The notes beneath the pieces are model-generated. The model did not search any database. It was not told the origin of the DNA and saw only the letters and a list, made by a program, of their open reading frames with translations. DNA of 64,000 bases from Pontibacter ramchanderi (lineage in GTDB: Bacteria > Bacteroidota > Bacteroidia > Cytophagales > Hymenobacteraceae): NCBI RefSeq assembly GCF_002846395.1, contig NZ_PJMU01000003.1, positions 310,001 to 374,000 of the forward strand, in the 5' to 3' direction. Shown here one piece after another: positions 35,614 to 46,211 of this stretch; position 1 is the stretch's first letter; each line of letters begins with the position of its first letter. A program made the position numbers and the translations under genes.

Positions 35614-36639
35614 ATGAGCAACTATACCCCACTTAGTGAATTAGGCGAGTTTGGCCTGATCAAGCGATTGAAGGAAAAGATCGAACTGCAGCAGCCTTCC
35701 ACTATCAAAGGCATTGGCGACGATGCGGCCATTCTGGAGCCGGGCGAAAAACAGATTGTGGTGACCAGCGATATGCTGTTGGAGGGTGTGCACTTTGACC
35801 TCACTTTTTGCCCACTGAAACACCTGGGCTACAAGGCCGTGGCGGTGAATGTTTCGGATATTGCGGCTATGTATGCCAAGCCAACCCAAATCACCGTGAA
35901 CATTGCACTAGGGGCAAAATATACCGTTGAGGCGGTGGAGGAGCTGTATGAAGGCATGCGCCTGGCCTGCGAAAACTACAACGTGGACCTGGTAGGCGGC
36001 GACACCACTTCTTCCCGCACCGGCCTGGTGATCAGTATCACGGCAATTGGTGAAGTGGCCAAAGGTGATGCCGTGTTGCGCAGTGGCGCCAAAGAAAACG
36101 ATCTGATATGCGTGACCGGCGATTTGGGTGCTGCTTACCTCGGCCTACAGATTCTGGAGCGCGAGAAGCAGGCCTTTATGGCAGACCCCGAAATGCAACC
36201 GCAGCTTGAGGACAAGCAGTACATTGTGGGCCGTCAGTTGCGCCCGGAGGCGCGCATGGATGTGATTCATGACATGAAGGAGCGCGGCATCAAGCCTACC
36301 TCCATGATCGATGTGTCGGACGGACTGGCTTCGGAATTGTTCCATATCTGTGCGCAATCGGGTGTGGGCGCCACGATCTATAAAGACAACCTGCCCGTGG
36401 ATGAGCAGACGCTGGAGGCGGCCATGGAGTTCAATCTCGATCCGATCACCTGCATTCTCAACGGTGGCGAAGACTACGAACTGCTGTTCACGGTACCGCT
36501 TTCTGACTACGACAAAGTAAAGAACCACCCCGACATCAGCATCATCGGCAAGATCACCGACAAGAGCGAAGGCATCAACCTGGCCAACAAGCACGGGCAA
36601 TCCTTCCCGCTACAGGCACAGGGCTGGCAGCATTTCTAA
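35614..36639 (+). CDS. thiL: Thiamine-monophosphate kinase
   Basis: A 341-residue AIR-synthase-like kinase that makes thiamine diphosphate from thiamine monophosphate and ATP. Visible blocks are LGEFGLIKRL, IKGIGDDAAIL, SDMLLEGVHFD, VNVSDIAAMYAKP, VGGDTTSSRTGLVISI, DVSDGLASEL and NGGEDYELLFTV. The product is the cofactor used by the transketolase encoded 30 kb away. Length is normal and the gene appears monocistronic. Confidence 0.95.
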   Translation: MSNYTPLSELGEFGLIKRLKEKIELQQPSTIKGIGDDAAILEPGEKQIVVTSDMLLEGVHFDLTFCPLKHLGYKAVAVNVSDIAAMYAKPTQITVNIALGAKYTVEAVEELYEGMRLACENYNVDLVGGDTTSSRTGLVISITAIGEVAKGDAVLRSGAKENDLICVTGDLGAAYLGLQILEREKQAFMADPEMQPQLEDKQYIVGRQLRPEARMDVIHDMKERGIKPTSMIDVSDGLASELFHICAQSGVGATIYKDNLPVDEQTLEAAMEFNLDPITCILNGGEDYELLFTVPLSDYDKVKNHPDISIIGKITDKSEGINLANKHGQSFPLQAQGWQHF

Positions 36640-36651
36640 GCGCTGCGCTTT

Positions 36652-36802
36652 TTTGACTCCTTGACAAAGGACTGTTTGACAAAAGACCAACATCTTTCCA
36701 TTTGTAGGTATAAACAAAAAGAGAAGCGCTGCCGCTTCTCTTTTTGTTTGCAGGAATCCATGAAATTCCTTTGTCTTTTGTCAAGTAGTCCTCTGTCAAA
36801 AA
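36652..36802. repeat. Intergenic inverted-arm word element, copy F, enclosing a terminator
   Basis: Left arm 36652-36689 (TTGACTCCTTGACAAAGGAC, then TGTTTGACAAAAGACC), right arm 36768-36801 (TTTGTCTTTTGTCAAGTAGT, then CCTCTGTCAAAA). The terminator of thiL lies between the arms. Confidence 0.75.
36716..36745. terminator. Bidirectional terminator after thiL
   Basis: Perfect 13-bp stem AAAAAGAGAAGCG with a 4-base loop, flanked by A- and T-tracts, between convergent genes. Confidence 0.9.
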
Positions 36803-36803
36803 A

Positions 36804-37175
36804 CTAATCCTCCGGATAAGGTATAAACACGAAGTTGGTAAAGTTCTCACCGTCCACTACAAAGAGGCAGCAGAACTCGTCCGGGTCTTTGTAGGCAGCC
36901 TGAAAGTCCTCTATTTTCTCTGGATCTACCAGGCGGTGTTTAATGAAATCTTCCAGGTATGAGGCGTACACGTGCCACTCTAAGGCCAGTTCTTCTTTTG
37001 CCAGCAGCAAGCCACCAATAGGCACTTCTGCCCGGCTGAAAACGAAGATCGGGTATTTGGAAATATCGCGTTTGCGCACCTGATACGATGCCTCGCGCAG
37101 GGTCTCGGCCACCACCACAAAATCTTTGGAGATGGTACCAAGGTATTTGCCGTTCAATTCTGGATCGTTTTGCAT
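36804..37175 (-). CDS. Conserved hypothetical protein
   Basis: A 123-residue acidic protein without signal or membrane segment. FVVVAETLREASYQVRKRDI and YPIFVFSRAEVPIGGLL suggest an alpha/beta fold; I associate it with a conserved Bacteroidota family of unknown role. It begins 6 bases after the rlmD stop codon, so it is the second gene of that operon. Confidence 0.78.
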   Translation of the reverse strand: MQNDPELNGKYLGTISKDFVVVAETLREASYQVRKRDISKYPIFVFSRAEVPIGGLLLAKEELALEWHVYASYLEDFIKHRLVDPEKIEDFQAAYKDPDEFCCLFVVDGENFTNFVFIPYPED

Positions 37176-37181
37176 ACGCTT

Positions 37182-38594
37182 TTATTTAGCTGTTAACAGA
37201 ACAATATTTTCTACGTGGTGCGTCTGCGGGAACATGTCTACCGGCTGCACGCGAGCTACGTCATATTTCTCAGATAGTAGCTCCAAATCGCGGGCCTGCG
37301 TGGCCGGGTTGCAGCTTACGTACACAATGCGGTCCGGGTGCACCTGCAGCAGTTTGGCCACCACCTTTTCGTCCATACCTGCACGAGGCGGGTCGGTGAT
37401 CACCACATCTGGTCTGCCGTGGCGCTCGATCAGCTCATCCGACAGAATGTCTTTCATATCGCCGGCGTAGAACGTGGTGTTGCTGATGCCGTTGATCTGG
37501 GAGTTAATTTTCGCGTCTTCGATGGCGCTCGGTACATACTCTATACCTATCACCTCGCGACATTGACGGGCCACGAAGTTGGCAATCGTTCCGGCCCCGG
37601 TATAGAGGTCGTAAACCAGTTCATTTCCGGTCAGGCCAGCGAAATCGCGGGTCAGCCTGTAGAGTTCGTAGGCCTGATCGCCGTTGGTCTGGTAAAAAGA
37701 CTTTGGACCTACTCTAAAGCGTATACCTTCCATCTCCTCGTGTATGTAAGGCAGCCCCTTGTAGCACACCACTGCCAGGTCGTGGAAAGTCTCGTTGCCT
37801 TTGCCATTTATAACATACTGCAGCGAAGTGATCTCGGGGAATGTTGCTGCCAAGTGATCCAATATACCGGTCAGGGCCTCCTGGTCGTCGTAGTATACCT
37901 GCAGGATCACCATCAGCTCGCCTGTGTTGGCTGTCCGGATGATGAGGTTGCGTAGATAACCGTTCAGGCGCAGCTTATCGAAAAAAGGCAGGTTATGGGC
38001 GCGGGCATAGTCGCGCACGGCCAACCGAATGCTGTTAGACGGCTCCGGCTGCAGGTAACAGTTCTGGAGGTCGAGTATCTTGTCGAAGCGGCCCGGCATG
38101 TGGAAGCCAAGCGCCCGGCGCTCGTGCTCCTCCCCCGACTGAATCTGTTCGTTTGTCAGCCAGCCGTAGTTCGAGAACGTAAACTCCAGTTTGTTACGGT
38201 AAAACTTGTCTTTGGCTGATCCCAGAATTGGGTCGAATGCCGGAAGCGCCACCTTGCCGATGCGCTCCAGGTTATCCTGCACCTGTTTTTGCTTGTAATA
38301 CAGTTGCGTTTCGTAGCCTATGTGCTGCCACTTACAGCCACCGCAGGTACCGAAGTGCTCACAGAAAGGCTGTACGCGCACATCGGAGTAGGCGTGGAAG
38401 CGAATGGCCTCCGCCTCCATAAAGCTTTTCTTTTTGCGGGTCACACGCAGGTCCACAACGTCGCCAGGTGCCACGCCGCCCACAAATACCACCATGTTAT
38501 CGTGGCGGGCCAGGCATTTCCCTTCGGCCACCATCTCCTCGATTCGAATATTCTCGAGTATCTCTAAGTTGATCTTCTTCTTTTGCTTTCTCAC
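37182..38594 (-). CDS. rlmD: 23S rRNA (uracil-C5)-methyltransferase, RlmD/RumA family
   Basis: A 470-residue protein: N-terminal TRAM domain (about 8-65), Fe-S cysteines in CEHFGTCGGCKWQH (about 78-91), and a C-terminal SAM-dependent methyltransferase domain with VYDLYTGAGTIANF, ITDPPRAGMD and the catalytic Cys in YVSCNPATQARDL. It methylates U1939 (or a nearby uracil) in 23S rRNA; the exact target in this phylum is inferred. The start is GTG at 38594. A conserved small gene follows within 6 bases. Confidence 0.92.
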   Translation of the reverse strand: MRKQKKKINLEILENIRIEEMVAEGKCLARHDNMVVFVGGVAPGDVVDLRVTRKKKSFMEAEAIRFHAYSDVRVQPFCEHFGTCGGCKWQHIGYETQLYYKQKQVQDNLERIGKVALPAFDPILGSAKDKFYRNKLEFTFSNYGWLTNEQIQSGEEHERRALGFHMPGRFDKILDLQNCYLQPEPSNSIRLAVRDYARAHNLPFFDKLRLNGYLRNLIIRTANTGELMVILQVYYDDQEALTGILDHLAATFPEITSLQYVINGKGNETFHDLAVVCYKGLPYIHEEMEGIRFRVGPKSFYQTNGDQAYELYRLTRDFAGLTGNELVYDLYTGAGTIANFVARQCREVIGIEYVPSAIEDAKINSQINGISNTTFYAGDMKDILSDELIERHGRPDVVITDPPRAGMDEKVVAKLLQVHPDRIVYVSCNPATQARDLELLSEKYDVARVQPVDMFPQTHHVENIVLLTAK

Positions 38595-38819
38595 AGTGCT
38601 GCAAAATTAGCTAAAATTCGGGAGATGTGAGAAAAGGAACTTGCAGCCGCTGCTATCTCTAAAAGGACTTTCCACTCCCGCTCTTAGAATGTGGGGTAGA
38701 TGCAGGTATAGCTATGGGTATACATCAAGTTGCTATACCTAACCAAGTAACCACTACACCAGCACAAACTTTAGTCATCGTCGCACGAACATGGGCCAGC
38801 TCCCTGCGCAGAAGACATA

Positions 38820-38855
38820 AGAAAGGCCGCTCCCATGCAGAAGCGGCCTTTCTAT
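38820..38855 (-). terminator. Terminator of the catalase gene
   Basis: GAAAGGCCGCT (38821-38831) and AGCGGCCTTTC (38842-38852) form an 11-bp stem with T residues after it on the minus strand. The rest of the 38595-38873 gap shows nothing clear. Confidence 0.8.
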
Positions 38856-38873
38856 ACCTAAACAAAGAGCAGT

Positions 38874-40523
38874 TTAATACGGCTTGGCTTTATGCGACTT
38901 TTGCATGGCATCCTCCACGCCTTCTTCTCCGGTTACATTACCCATAGGGCCGTCGGTTCCTTTGTCCATTTTCTGCAACTTCTGCGTGGCCTGCTGTATA
39001 CGCTCTCGCACCAGGCGGCCATAGTCTTCATCAGCTTGGGTGAAGTACTCCAACATCTTCTCTTGGATGCGCGGGTCGCATTTGGCCAGGTCGTTGCCCA
39101 GGTTGTTGATCAACTCCTCGCGCTCCCACTCCTCGAAATTGCGGAACGTCTCCCCTGCCTGCTTAAACGGATTGGCCCGCTCAATTGGCTGGCGCACCAG
39201 GTTGGCTTCGTAGCGTGGGGTATATTCACTGGCCGGCTTAGGCGCTTCGCTGAGGCCGCCTAAGATAGAAGGCTCGTAATTCACGTGGATGTTCTGGCCT
39301 TCGGCAAAGTCCGTGTCATACGCCATCTGGCCGCCGCGCTGGTTGGTGGCCACATGCACCTTCGGCGCGTTGATTGGCAGTTGCAGGTAATTGGCCCCTA
39401 CACGGTAGCGCTGCGTATCGGAGTAAGAGAAGGTGCGGCCCTGCAGCATCTTATCATCCGAAAAATCCAGACCGTCTACCAGCACACCGGTACCGAAAGC
39501 CGAAAGCTCCACTTCGTTAAAGTAATCTACCGGGTTGCGGTTCAGCGTCATCTTGCCTACCGGATGCCACGGAAACTGGTCCTGCGGCCATAATTTGGTA
39601 TCATCCAGCGGATCAAAGTCCAGTTCCGGGTGGTCATCGTCGCTCATGATCTGTACATTCAGTTCCCATTCCGGATAGTCGCCGCGCTCGATAGCTTCAT
39701 ACAGGTCCTGCGTAGCGTGGTTGAAGTTCTTGCCCTGCACCTCCTGCGCCTCTTTCTGTGTCAGGTTGCGGATGCCCTGCAGTGGCTCCCAGTGGTATTT
39801 TACGAGCACGGCCTCTCCATCTTCGTTCACCCATTTGTAGGTGTTTACACCAGAGCCCTGCATCTGGCGGTAGTTGGCCGGTATACCCCAGGGCGAGTAC
39901 AGGAAAGTAACCATGTGTGTTGCCTCCGGCGTGCCCGAGAAGAAGTCGAAAATACGCTCGGCACTTTGGATATTGGTCACCGGGTCGGGCTTTTGGGAGT
40001 GGATCAGGTCCGGAAACTTCATCGCATCGCGGATAAAGAAGATCTTCAGGTTGTTTCCCACCAAATCCCAGTTACCGTCCTCAGTGTAGAATTTCACGGC
40101 GAAGCCACGTGGGTCGCGCAGGGTTTCGGGGGAGTGGGTGCCGTGCCCCACCGTGGAGAAGCGCACAAAAGTTGGCGTTTCTTTTCCTTTCTTAAATACT
40201 TTGGCGCGGGTAAACTTCTCGATCGGGTCGTTGCCTACCTTGCCGTATGACACGAACACACCATGCGCGCCCGCACCTCGGGCATGCACCACACGCTCAG
40301 GCACACGCTCCCGGTCAAAATGCGATATTTTTTCAATGAAGTGGTAGTTCTCCATGGTGGCCGGACCACGGTTACCAATCGTTCTGATGTTCTGGTTATC
40401 GGTGACAGGGTGGCCCTGGCGGGTGGTGAGGGTGCTGCCTTTGCTGGCATTGCGGGATTTGTCGGCTTTGGTGTACTTTGACTTGTCCTGACCATTGCCT
40501 TTCATGCTCTCGTTTTTTTTCAT
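38874..40523 (-). CDS. Heme catalase
   Basis: A 549-residue monofunctional catalase that converts H2O2 to water and oxygen. The distal His80 lies in [13 protein letters not shown]; the Asn helper is in [15 protein letters not shown]; the proximal heme-ligand Tyr is in the [17 protein letters not shown] block. The catalytic domain is preceded by about 35 Lys/Ser/Asn-rich residues of low complexity, absent from most small-subunit catalases. Two ATG codons (residues 1 and 7) could start it. It is transcribed away from the disordered-protein gene. Confidence 0.95.
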   Translation of the reverse strand: MKKNESMKGNGQDKSKYTKADKSRNASKGSTLTTRQGHPVTDNQNIRTIGNRGPATMENYHFIEKISHFDRERVPERVVHARGAGAHGVFVSYGKVGNDPIEKFTRAKVFKKGKETPTFVRFSTVGHGTHSPETLRDPRGFAVKFYTEDGNWDLVGNNLKIFFIRDAMKFPDLIHSQKPDPVTNIQSAERIFDFFSGTPEATHMVTFLYSPWGIPANYRQMQGSGVNTYKWVNEDGEAVLVKYHWEPLQGIRNLTQKEAQEVQGKNFNHATQDLYEAIERGDYPEWELNVQIMSDDDHPELDFDPLDDTKLWPQDQFPWHPVGKMTLNRNPVDYFNEVELSAFGTGVLVDGLDFSDDKMLQGRTFSYSDTQRYRVGANYLQLPINAPKVHVATNQRGGQMAYDTDFAEGQNIHVNYEPSILGGLSEAPKPASEYTPRYEANLVRQPIERANPFKQAGETFRNFEEWEREELINNLGNDLAKCDPRIQEKMLEYFTQADEDYGRLVRERIQQATQKLQKMDKGTDGPMGNVTGEEGVEDAMQKSHKAKPY

Positions 40524-40961
40524 GACCTGTTGATTATTGATGGATTTTCAGATAGTATTTAACGAAACCAATACCCAAGAGTTGATCGTTTTCTCTTAAA
40601 TCCTTGATTAGTACCTCAATATCAACTACGTGCTCTCAATTTTGTTATAGTCCGATAGCTAGTCTACAATATATCGTTTAGCCATTAAAACAATATCCGA
40701 TCATTGTTCTTCCCGGAAACATAATGCACACTGGCATTGCTGCTGCACAAGATTCTGGCTTCTCCCATCCGCAAGCGAACAGTGTCGCTATACCTGCCGG
40801 AACGCGAACACACCCTTTGTTGTGATTTTTCAGCTAGAAGGTAGAACGGGTTTATTTTACCAGATGGCCGGCAGAGCATGCCTGTTCGGGAGTGAGCTAA
40901 ACACTGCGGCCCAAAGCCCGTTTATAAGGCATAAGGTTCATCAACCCAAAAACATAAAACT
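40524..40961. other. Divergent gap, catalase / disordered-protein gene
   Basis: A 438-base gap shared as upstream region by both genes. I looked for OxyR- or PerR-like dyads and found only a weak ATAG-N4-ATAG spacing near 40645-40656. No confident promoter, RNA or repeat. Confidence 0.45.
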
Positions 40962-41810
40962 ATGAGATACAGAGAAAGAAACTACGACAGCGACCATCGT
41001 AACCGGGGCAGCCGCTCCGGTGACAGTCATAACTTATCTAATTACCAGAGCCGCTACCAAAGCAGAGGCAATTACTACGGCATGCCGGACCAGGATTACG
41101 AGTACCGTGGCGTGAGCGCGCAAGGACGCAACTATGGTGGTTCTTCTTCCGGGCCGGGAGGCGGATACGGCGCCAGCAGTTGGCGCTCTGGCCAGGGTGA
41201 TCGCCACACCCAAGGGCAGATGCACCAGAACGAGTGGGGCAGCGGTACCTCATACAGCAACCGCGACTACTATGGTACAGGACGCTCACAAAGCGACCAT
41301 TACCGCTATGGCGACCCGAACCCTTACATGAATTACCAGCGCCAAAGCAGCTACGACCGCGACACCGACTGGCGCAGAGAAAGTGACGTGGACCATGCCA
41401 ACCGCCGCTATGCCCGCCAGGAGAACAGCTACCGACACACCGGCCACGGGCGCCGCTTTGACCAGTACGGTCAGGACGAGCGCTACAACTATGCCCACGG
41501 GCAACAGGACGGCCGCCGTAGCATAGAAGACTCTGAAAACCTGGACGACCGCTACTACGACCGCGGCGAGCACAGCCGCAGTAGCAGCGACAACGATTAT
41601 GGTCGCCAGTATGGCAGCAACTACGACCACCGCAACCAGGACCGCTGGGGCCGCGACGACAATTATGAGTCAAGACGCTACCGCGAGCGTGGCCACGATG
41701 ACTCGCCAAGCCGCAGCCCGCGTGGCTATGGTTACCCTTCCGGCCCCGACTACTCGGCCAACTCCCCTATCACGAATTACGGCCCGGGAGTTCGCGGCTA
41801 TCAGAAATAG
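40962..41810 (+). CDS. Intrinsically disordered Arg/Tyr/Gly/Asp-rich protein
   Basis: A 282-residue protein built almost only from R, Y, G, S, D, N, Q, H and E. By eye I count about 42 Arg, 35 Tyr, 4 Trp, one Phe, one Lys (the last residue) and no Cys; Leu, Ile and Val together number seven. There is no signal peptide or membrane helix. Short recurring units include YGG, RNYGG, DRYYDRG and YDRDTDW. The composition resembles eukaryotic FUS-like RGG/prion-like regions. No domain is recognised. A terminator follows. I infer a cytosolic nucleic-acid-binding or phase-separating role; it could also be a dehydration or radiation protectant. Confidence 0.85.
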   Translation: MRYRERNYDSDHRNRGSRSGDSHNLSNYQSRYQSRGNYYGMPDQDYEYRGVSAQGRNYGGSSSGPGGGYGASSWRSGQGDRHTQGQMHQNEWGSGTSYSNRDYYGTGRSQSDHYRYGDPNPYMNYQRQSSYDRDTDWRRESDVDHANRRYARQENSYRHTGHGRRFDQYGQDERYNYAHGQQDGRRSIEDSENLDDRYYDRGEHSRSSSDNDYGRQYGSNYDHRNQDRWGRDDNYESRRYRERGHDDSPSRSPRGYGYPSGPDYSANSPITNYGPGVRGYQK

Positions 41811-41817
41811 AATTTGA

Positions 41818-41855
41818 AGGGAAGCCCGCCTGACTGGGTGGACTTCCCTATTTTC
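41818..41855 (+). terminator. Terminator of the disordered-protein gene
   Basis: AGGGAAGCCCGCC pairs (with G-T pairs) with GGGTGGACTTCCCT, followed by ATTTTCT. Confidence 0.7.
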
Positions 41856-41937
41856 TAAAGACTTAATCACCTTATTAACCGGGCTATACCCTGCCTGTGC
41901 AAAACATAGGTATAGCCAAGCCCATTAAGCATCAACC

Positions 41938-42402
41938 ATGAAGAACATTTTACACACCACTTTATTCCTGCTAGTGTTAATCTGCCTGGGCGCCTGCAAC
42001 CTCAGCAAGAAAAACAGGCAATACGGCGTGGAGGGAGACACAGAGCTGCAAAGCTCCTACTGGGTTCTGCTTTCCCTGCAGGACCAGCAGTTCAAGGATA
42101 ACCCCGAGACTCAAACAGCCTACATCCGCTTTGAGGTGGATGGCAATGAGCTGACAGGCTTTACAGGCTGCAACCGGCTCATGGGCAGGTATAGCTTGAA
42201 CAATGGTTCGCTGCAGCTGACAAACCTGGCCACTACCCGCGCCATGTGCCCGATCATAGAGCAGGAAAACCTACTGATGGCCGTGCTCGAGAAAGCCGAT
42301 TCCTATGAGATTGCAGGCGATGTGCTTACGCTCTTTCATCAGAAAACCGCGGTGGCCACCTTCAGAACAAGCTCGGAACCTAACCTGCCTACCATGCGGT
42401 GA
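41938..42402 (+). CDS. META domain lipoprotein (HslJ-like)
   Basis: A 154-residue lipoprotein: signal segment ending CLGAC (lipid Cys about 20), then one META domain with SSYWVLLSLQDQQF, LTGFTGCNRLMGRY, LATTRAMCP and a beta-rich end. Two cysteines in GFTGCN and TRAMCP are the conserved META pair. HslJ proteins are heat-inducible outer-membrane lipoproteins of unclear function. The next gene (YceI) starts 98 bases later on the same strand. Confidence 0.88.
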   Translation: MKNILHTTLFLLVLICLGACNLSKKNRQYGVEGDTELQSSYWVLLSLQDQQFKDNPETQTAYIRFEVDGNELTGFTGCNRLMGRYSLNNGSLQLTNLATTRAMCPIIEQENLLMAVLEKADSYEIAGDVLTLFHQKTAVATFRTSSEPNLPTMR

Positions 42403-42500
42403 GCAAATAACTCCCAGACTATAACCCTATTACCAGCAAAGCAGTATGCTAAAGGCACCAACAGTGATGTATAAATTGATAAGCTAAAACCCGTATCCCT

Positions 42501-43034
42501 ATGGCAACAACTAAATGGATCGTAGATCCTGCGCACAGCGAAGTACAGTTTAAGGTAAAGCATCTCATGATCACCACGGTGACCGGCTATTTCAATAAAT
42601 TCAATGTGGAAGTAGAGACCGAAGGCGAGGACTTTCATTCTACCAAAAACATCGTGTTCACGGCCGACGTCGACTCGATCAGCACCAACAACGAACAGCG
42701 TGACACACACCTGAAGTCCGCCGATTTTTTTGATGCCGACAATCACGGGCAGGTACGCTTCGAAGGAAAAAACTACGAGGAGCTAAAGCCGGGCTTCGAA
42801 AAGCTGCAAGGAGACCTCACTATTCGCGGTACCACGCGCCCTATTACGCTGGATGTGGAATACCACGGCACTGTGGTGGACCCGTATGGGCAGACCAAGG
42901 CAGGCTTTAGTGTGGACGGTAAGATCAAGAGGAAGGAATACGGCCTGACCTGGGATGCCGTAACCGAAGCGGGTAGCGTAGTGGTAAGCGACGAGATTCG
43001 CATTCACTGCGAGATACAGCTCATAAAACAATAG
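42501..43034 (+). CDS. YceI family protein
   Basis: A 177-residue lipocalin-like beta-barrel protein. WIVDPAHSEVQFKVKHLMIT at the start, FTADVDSISTNNEQRDTHLKS, and the SADFFDADNH and LTIRGTTRPITLDVEY blocks are diagnostic. YceI-type proteins bind isoprenoid or amphiphilic lipids. This one has no signal peptide, so it may be cytosolic, unlike E. coli YceI. Role here unknown. Confidence 0.93.
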   Translation: MATTKWIVDPAHSEVQFKVKHLMITTVTGYFNKFNVEVETEGEDFHSTKNIVFTADVDSISTNNEQRDTHLKSADFFDADNHGQVRFEGKNYEELKPGFEKLQGDLTIRGTTRPITLDVEYHGTVVDPYGQTKAGFSVDGKIKRKEYGLTWDAVTEAGSVVVSDEIRIHCEIQLIKQ

Positions 43035-43244
43035 CCTATTAGCTGCGCTGGTACCTGGCGCCCCGGCTGGCGCAGCTAAACCAATACCTTGTCCCTTAGC
43101 AGCATACTCCCGTTCGCGTCGCCCTCCAACCTCTGGCGAGCGCCTCTACTGGCATCACTCACCGGTAAACCATGTCCGTGCTTCACCCGGCCGTTCAGCC
43201 GTACTATACCTCAGCATGTCCTCCTGCAGGAGCCTCCTACTATT

Positions 43245-43526
43245 ATGCAAAAGAAAAGCGCCAGAAAAGCTATAAAAGACACGTTGAACATCGACCTCAA
43301 CGATAAAGCAGCTCAGGAGCTATACCTGAACATCTGCAACTTTCTGCTTCATAATGATGACAAATGCTACATCAGTGTGATCAGGTATAAGTACCTGCTG
43401 CTCTGTGGCGAAATAAGCACGGCGGTGAGCGATTACCTGGTGATGGAGCAGCTCATCGAGAAAATGCAGGCCAAGCACCCGCTCGTGCTCTCGGCCATCG
43501 CCTACATAGCACGCTACAAATCCTGA
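43245..43526 (+). CDS. Small helical hypothetical protein
   Basis: A 93-residue protein starting MQKKSARKAIKDTLNIDLND. It is helical, with no signal peptide. I selected the ATG at 43245 because the sequence upstream in frame (from 43089) is Pro/Ser/Arg-rich and does not look like protein. No family is recognised. It converges on the GNAT gene through a hairpin made of the GGTATA word. Confidence 0.65.
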   Translation: MQKKSARKAIKDTLNIDLNDKAAQELYLNICNFLLHNDDKCYISVIRYKYLLLCGEISTAVSDYLVMEQLIEKMQAKHPLVLSAIAYIARYKS

Positions 43527-43535
43527 TTCACAAAA

Positions 43536-43577
43536 AAACAGGTATAGCTCACCCAATAGGCAAGGCTATACCTGTTT
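43536..43577. terminator. Hairpin terminator made of an inverted pair of the CAGGTATAGC word
   Basis: AAACAGGTATAGC (43536-43548) and GCTATACCTGTTT (43565-43577) are perfect complements with a 16-base loop, placed between two convergent genes with A/T tracts outside. Confidence 0.8.
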
Positions 43578-43594
43578 CTAATCTTTTGCACCTG

Positions 43595-43876
43595 CTATGC
43601 GTGCAGCAGCTTCTGATAGTTTTCGTTGCGGTCAATAAATTTCTTCACCACCGGGCAGGTAGCGATTACTTTTTTGCCGTTCTCCTCTGCATAGCACAGG
43701 CCCTCTTCAATCAGCTTGTTGGCCACGCCCTTGCCCCGCGCCGACTCCGGCACGAAGGTATGCGTAAAGTCCATTACCTCGTCTGAGGGAGTGGCATAGG
43801 CCAGCTCGGCCTCTTCGTCGCCAATGCTGGCGGTAAACTGCTGGTATTCTTTATCGTGTGTGATGTTCAGTTCCAT
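43595..43876 (-). CDS. Small GNAT-like N-acetyltransferase domain protein
   Basis: A 93-residue protein of the YidJ/YjdJ-like minimal GNAT type (Gcn5-related). The acetyl-CoA-binding loop is ESARGKGVANKLIEEGL, preceded by FTHTFVPE and followed by the VIATCPVVKKFIDRN block that is standard in this subgroup. Acceptor unknown. It lies 21 bases downstream of glgX on the same strand, so it is probably co-transcribed. Confidence 0.9.
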   Translation of the reverse strand: MELNITHDKEYQQFTASIGDEEAELAYATPSDEVMDFTHTFVPESARGKGVANKLIEEGLCYAEENGKKVIATCPVVKKFIDRNENYQKLLHA

Positions 43877-43897
43877 GTTCTTTTTATGTAGTTAAAA

Positions 43898-46042
<2,145 letters not shown>

Positions 46043-46211
46043 AAGGATTTTGTAACTTAGATAGTTGTTAATATCCTTTTCGGGACTTTCACGTCTACGC
46101 AGAAAGCCCTGAAAGAGTCGGGCTATACCTTTATTTATTGTCAGGTATGGGAGATGGCTGTATTGTAGCTTTCATGTGCTCACGACGCACACTAAATTTA
46201 AATGACCCGGA

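Noticed and set aside
40524..40961. OxyR/PerR operator for the catalase and the disordered-protein gene
   Set aside because: Only a weak ATAG spacing was found; it does not fit the four-block OxyR pattern or the PerR palindrome.
41038..41709. A 223-codon minus-strand frame rich in Cys/Gly/Arg opposite the disordered-protein gene
   Set aside because: Low-complexity product that mirrors the repetitive plus-strand codons; the plus-strand gene has a sensible start and terminator.
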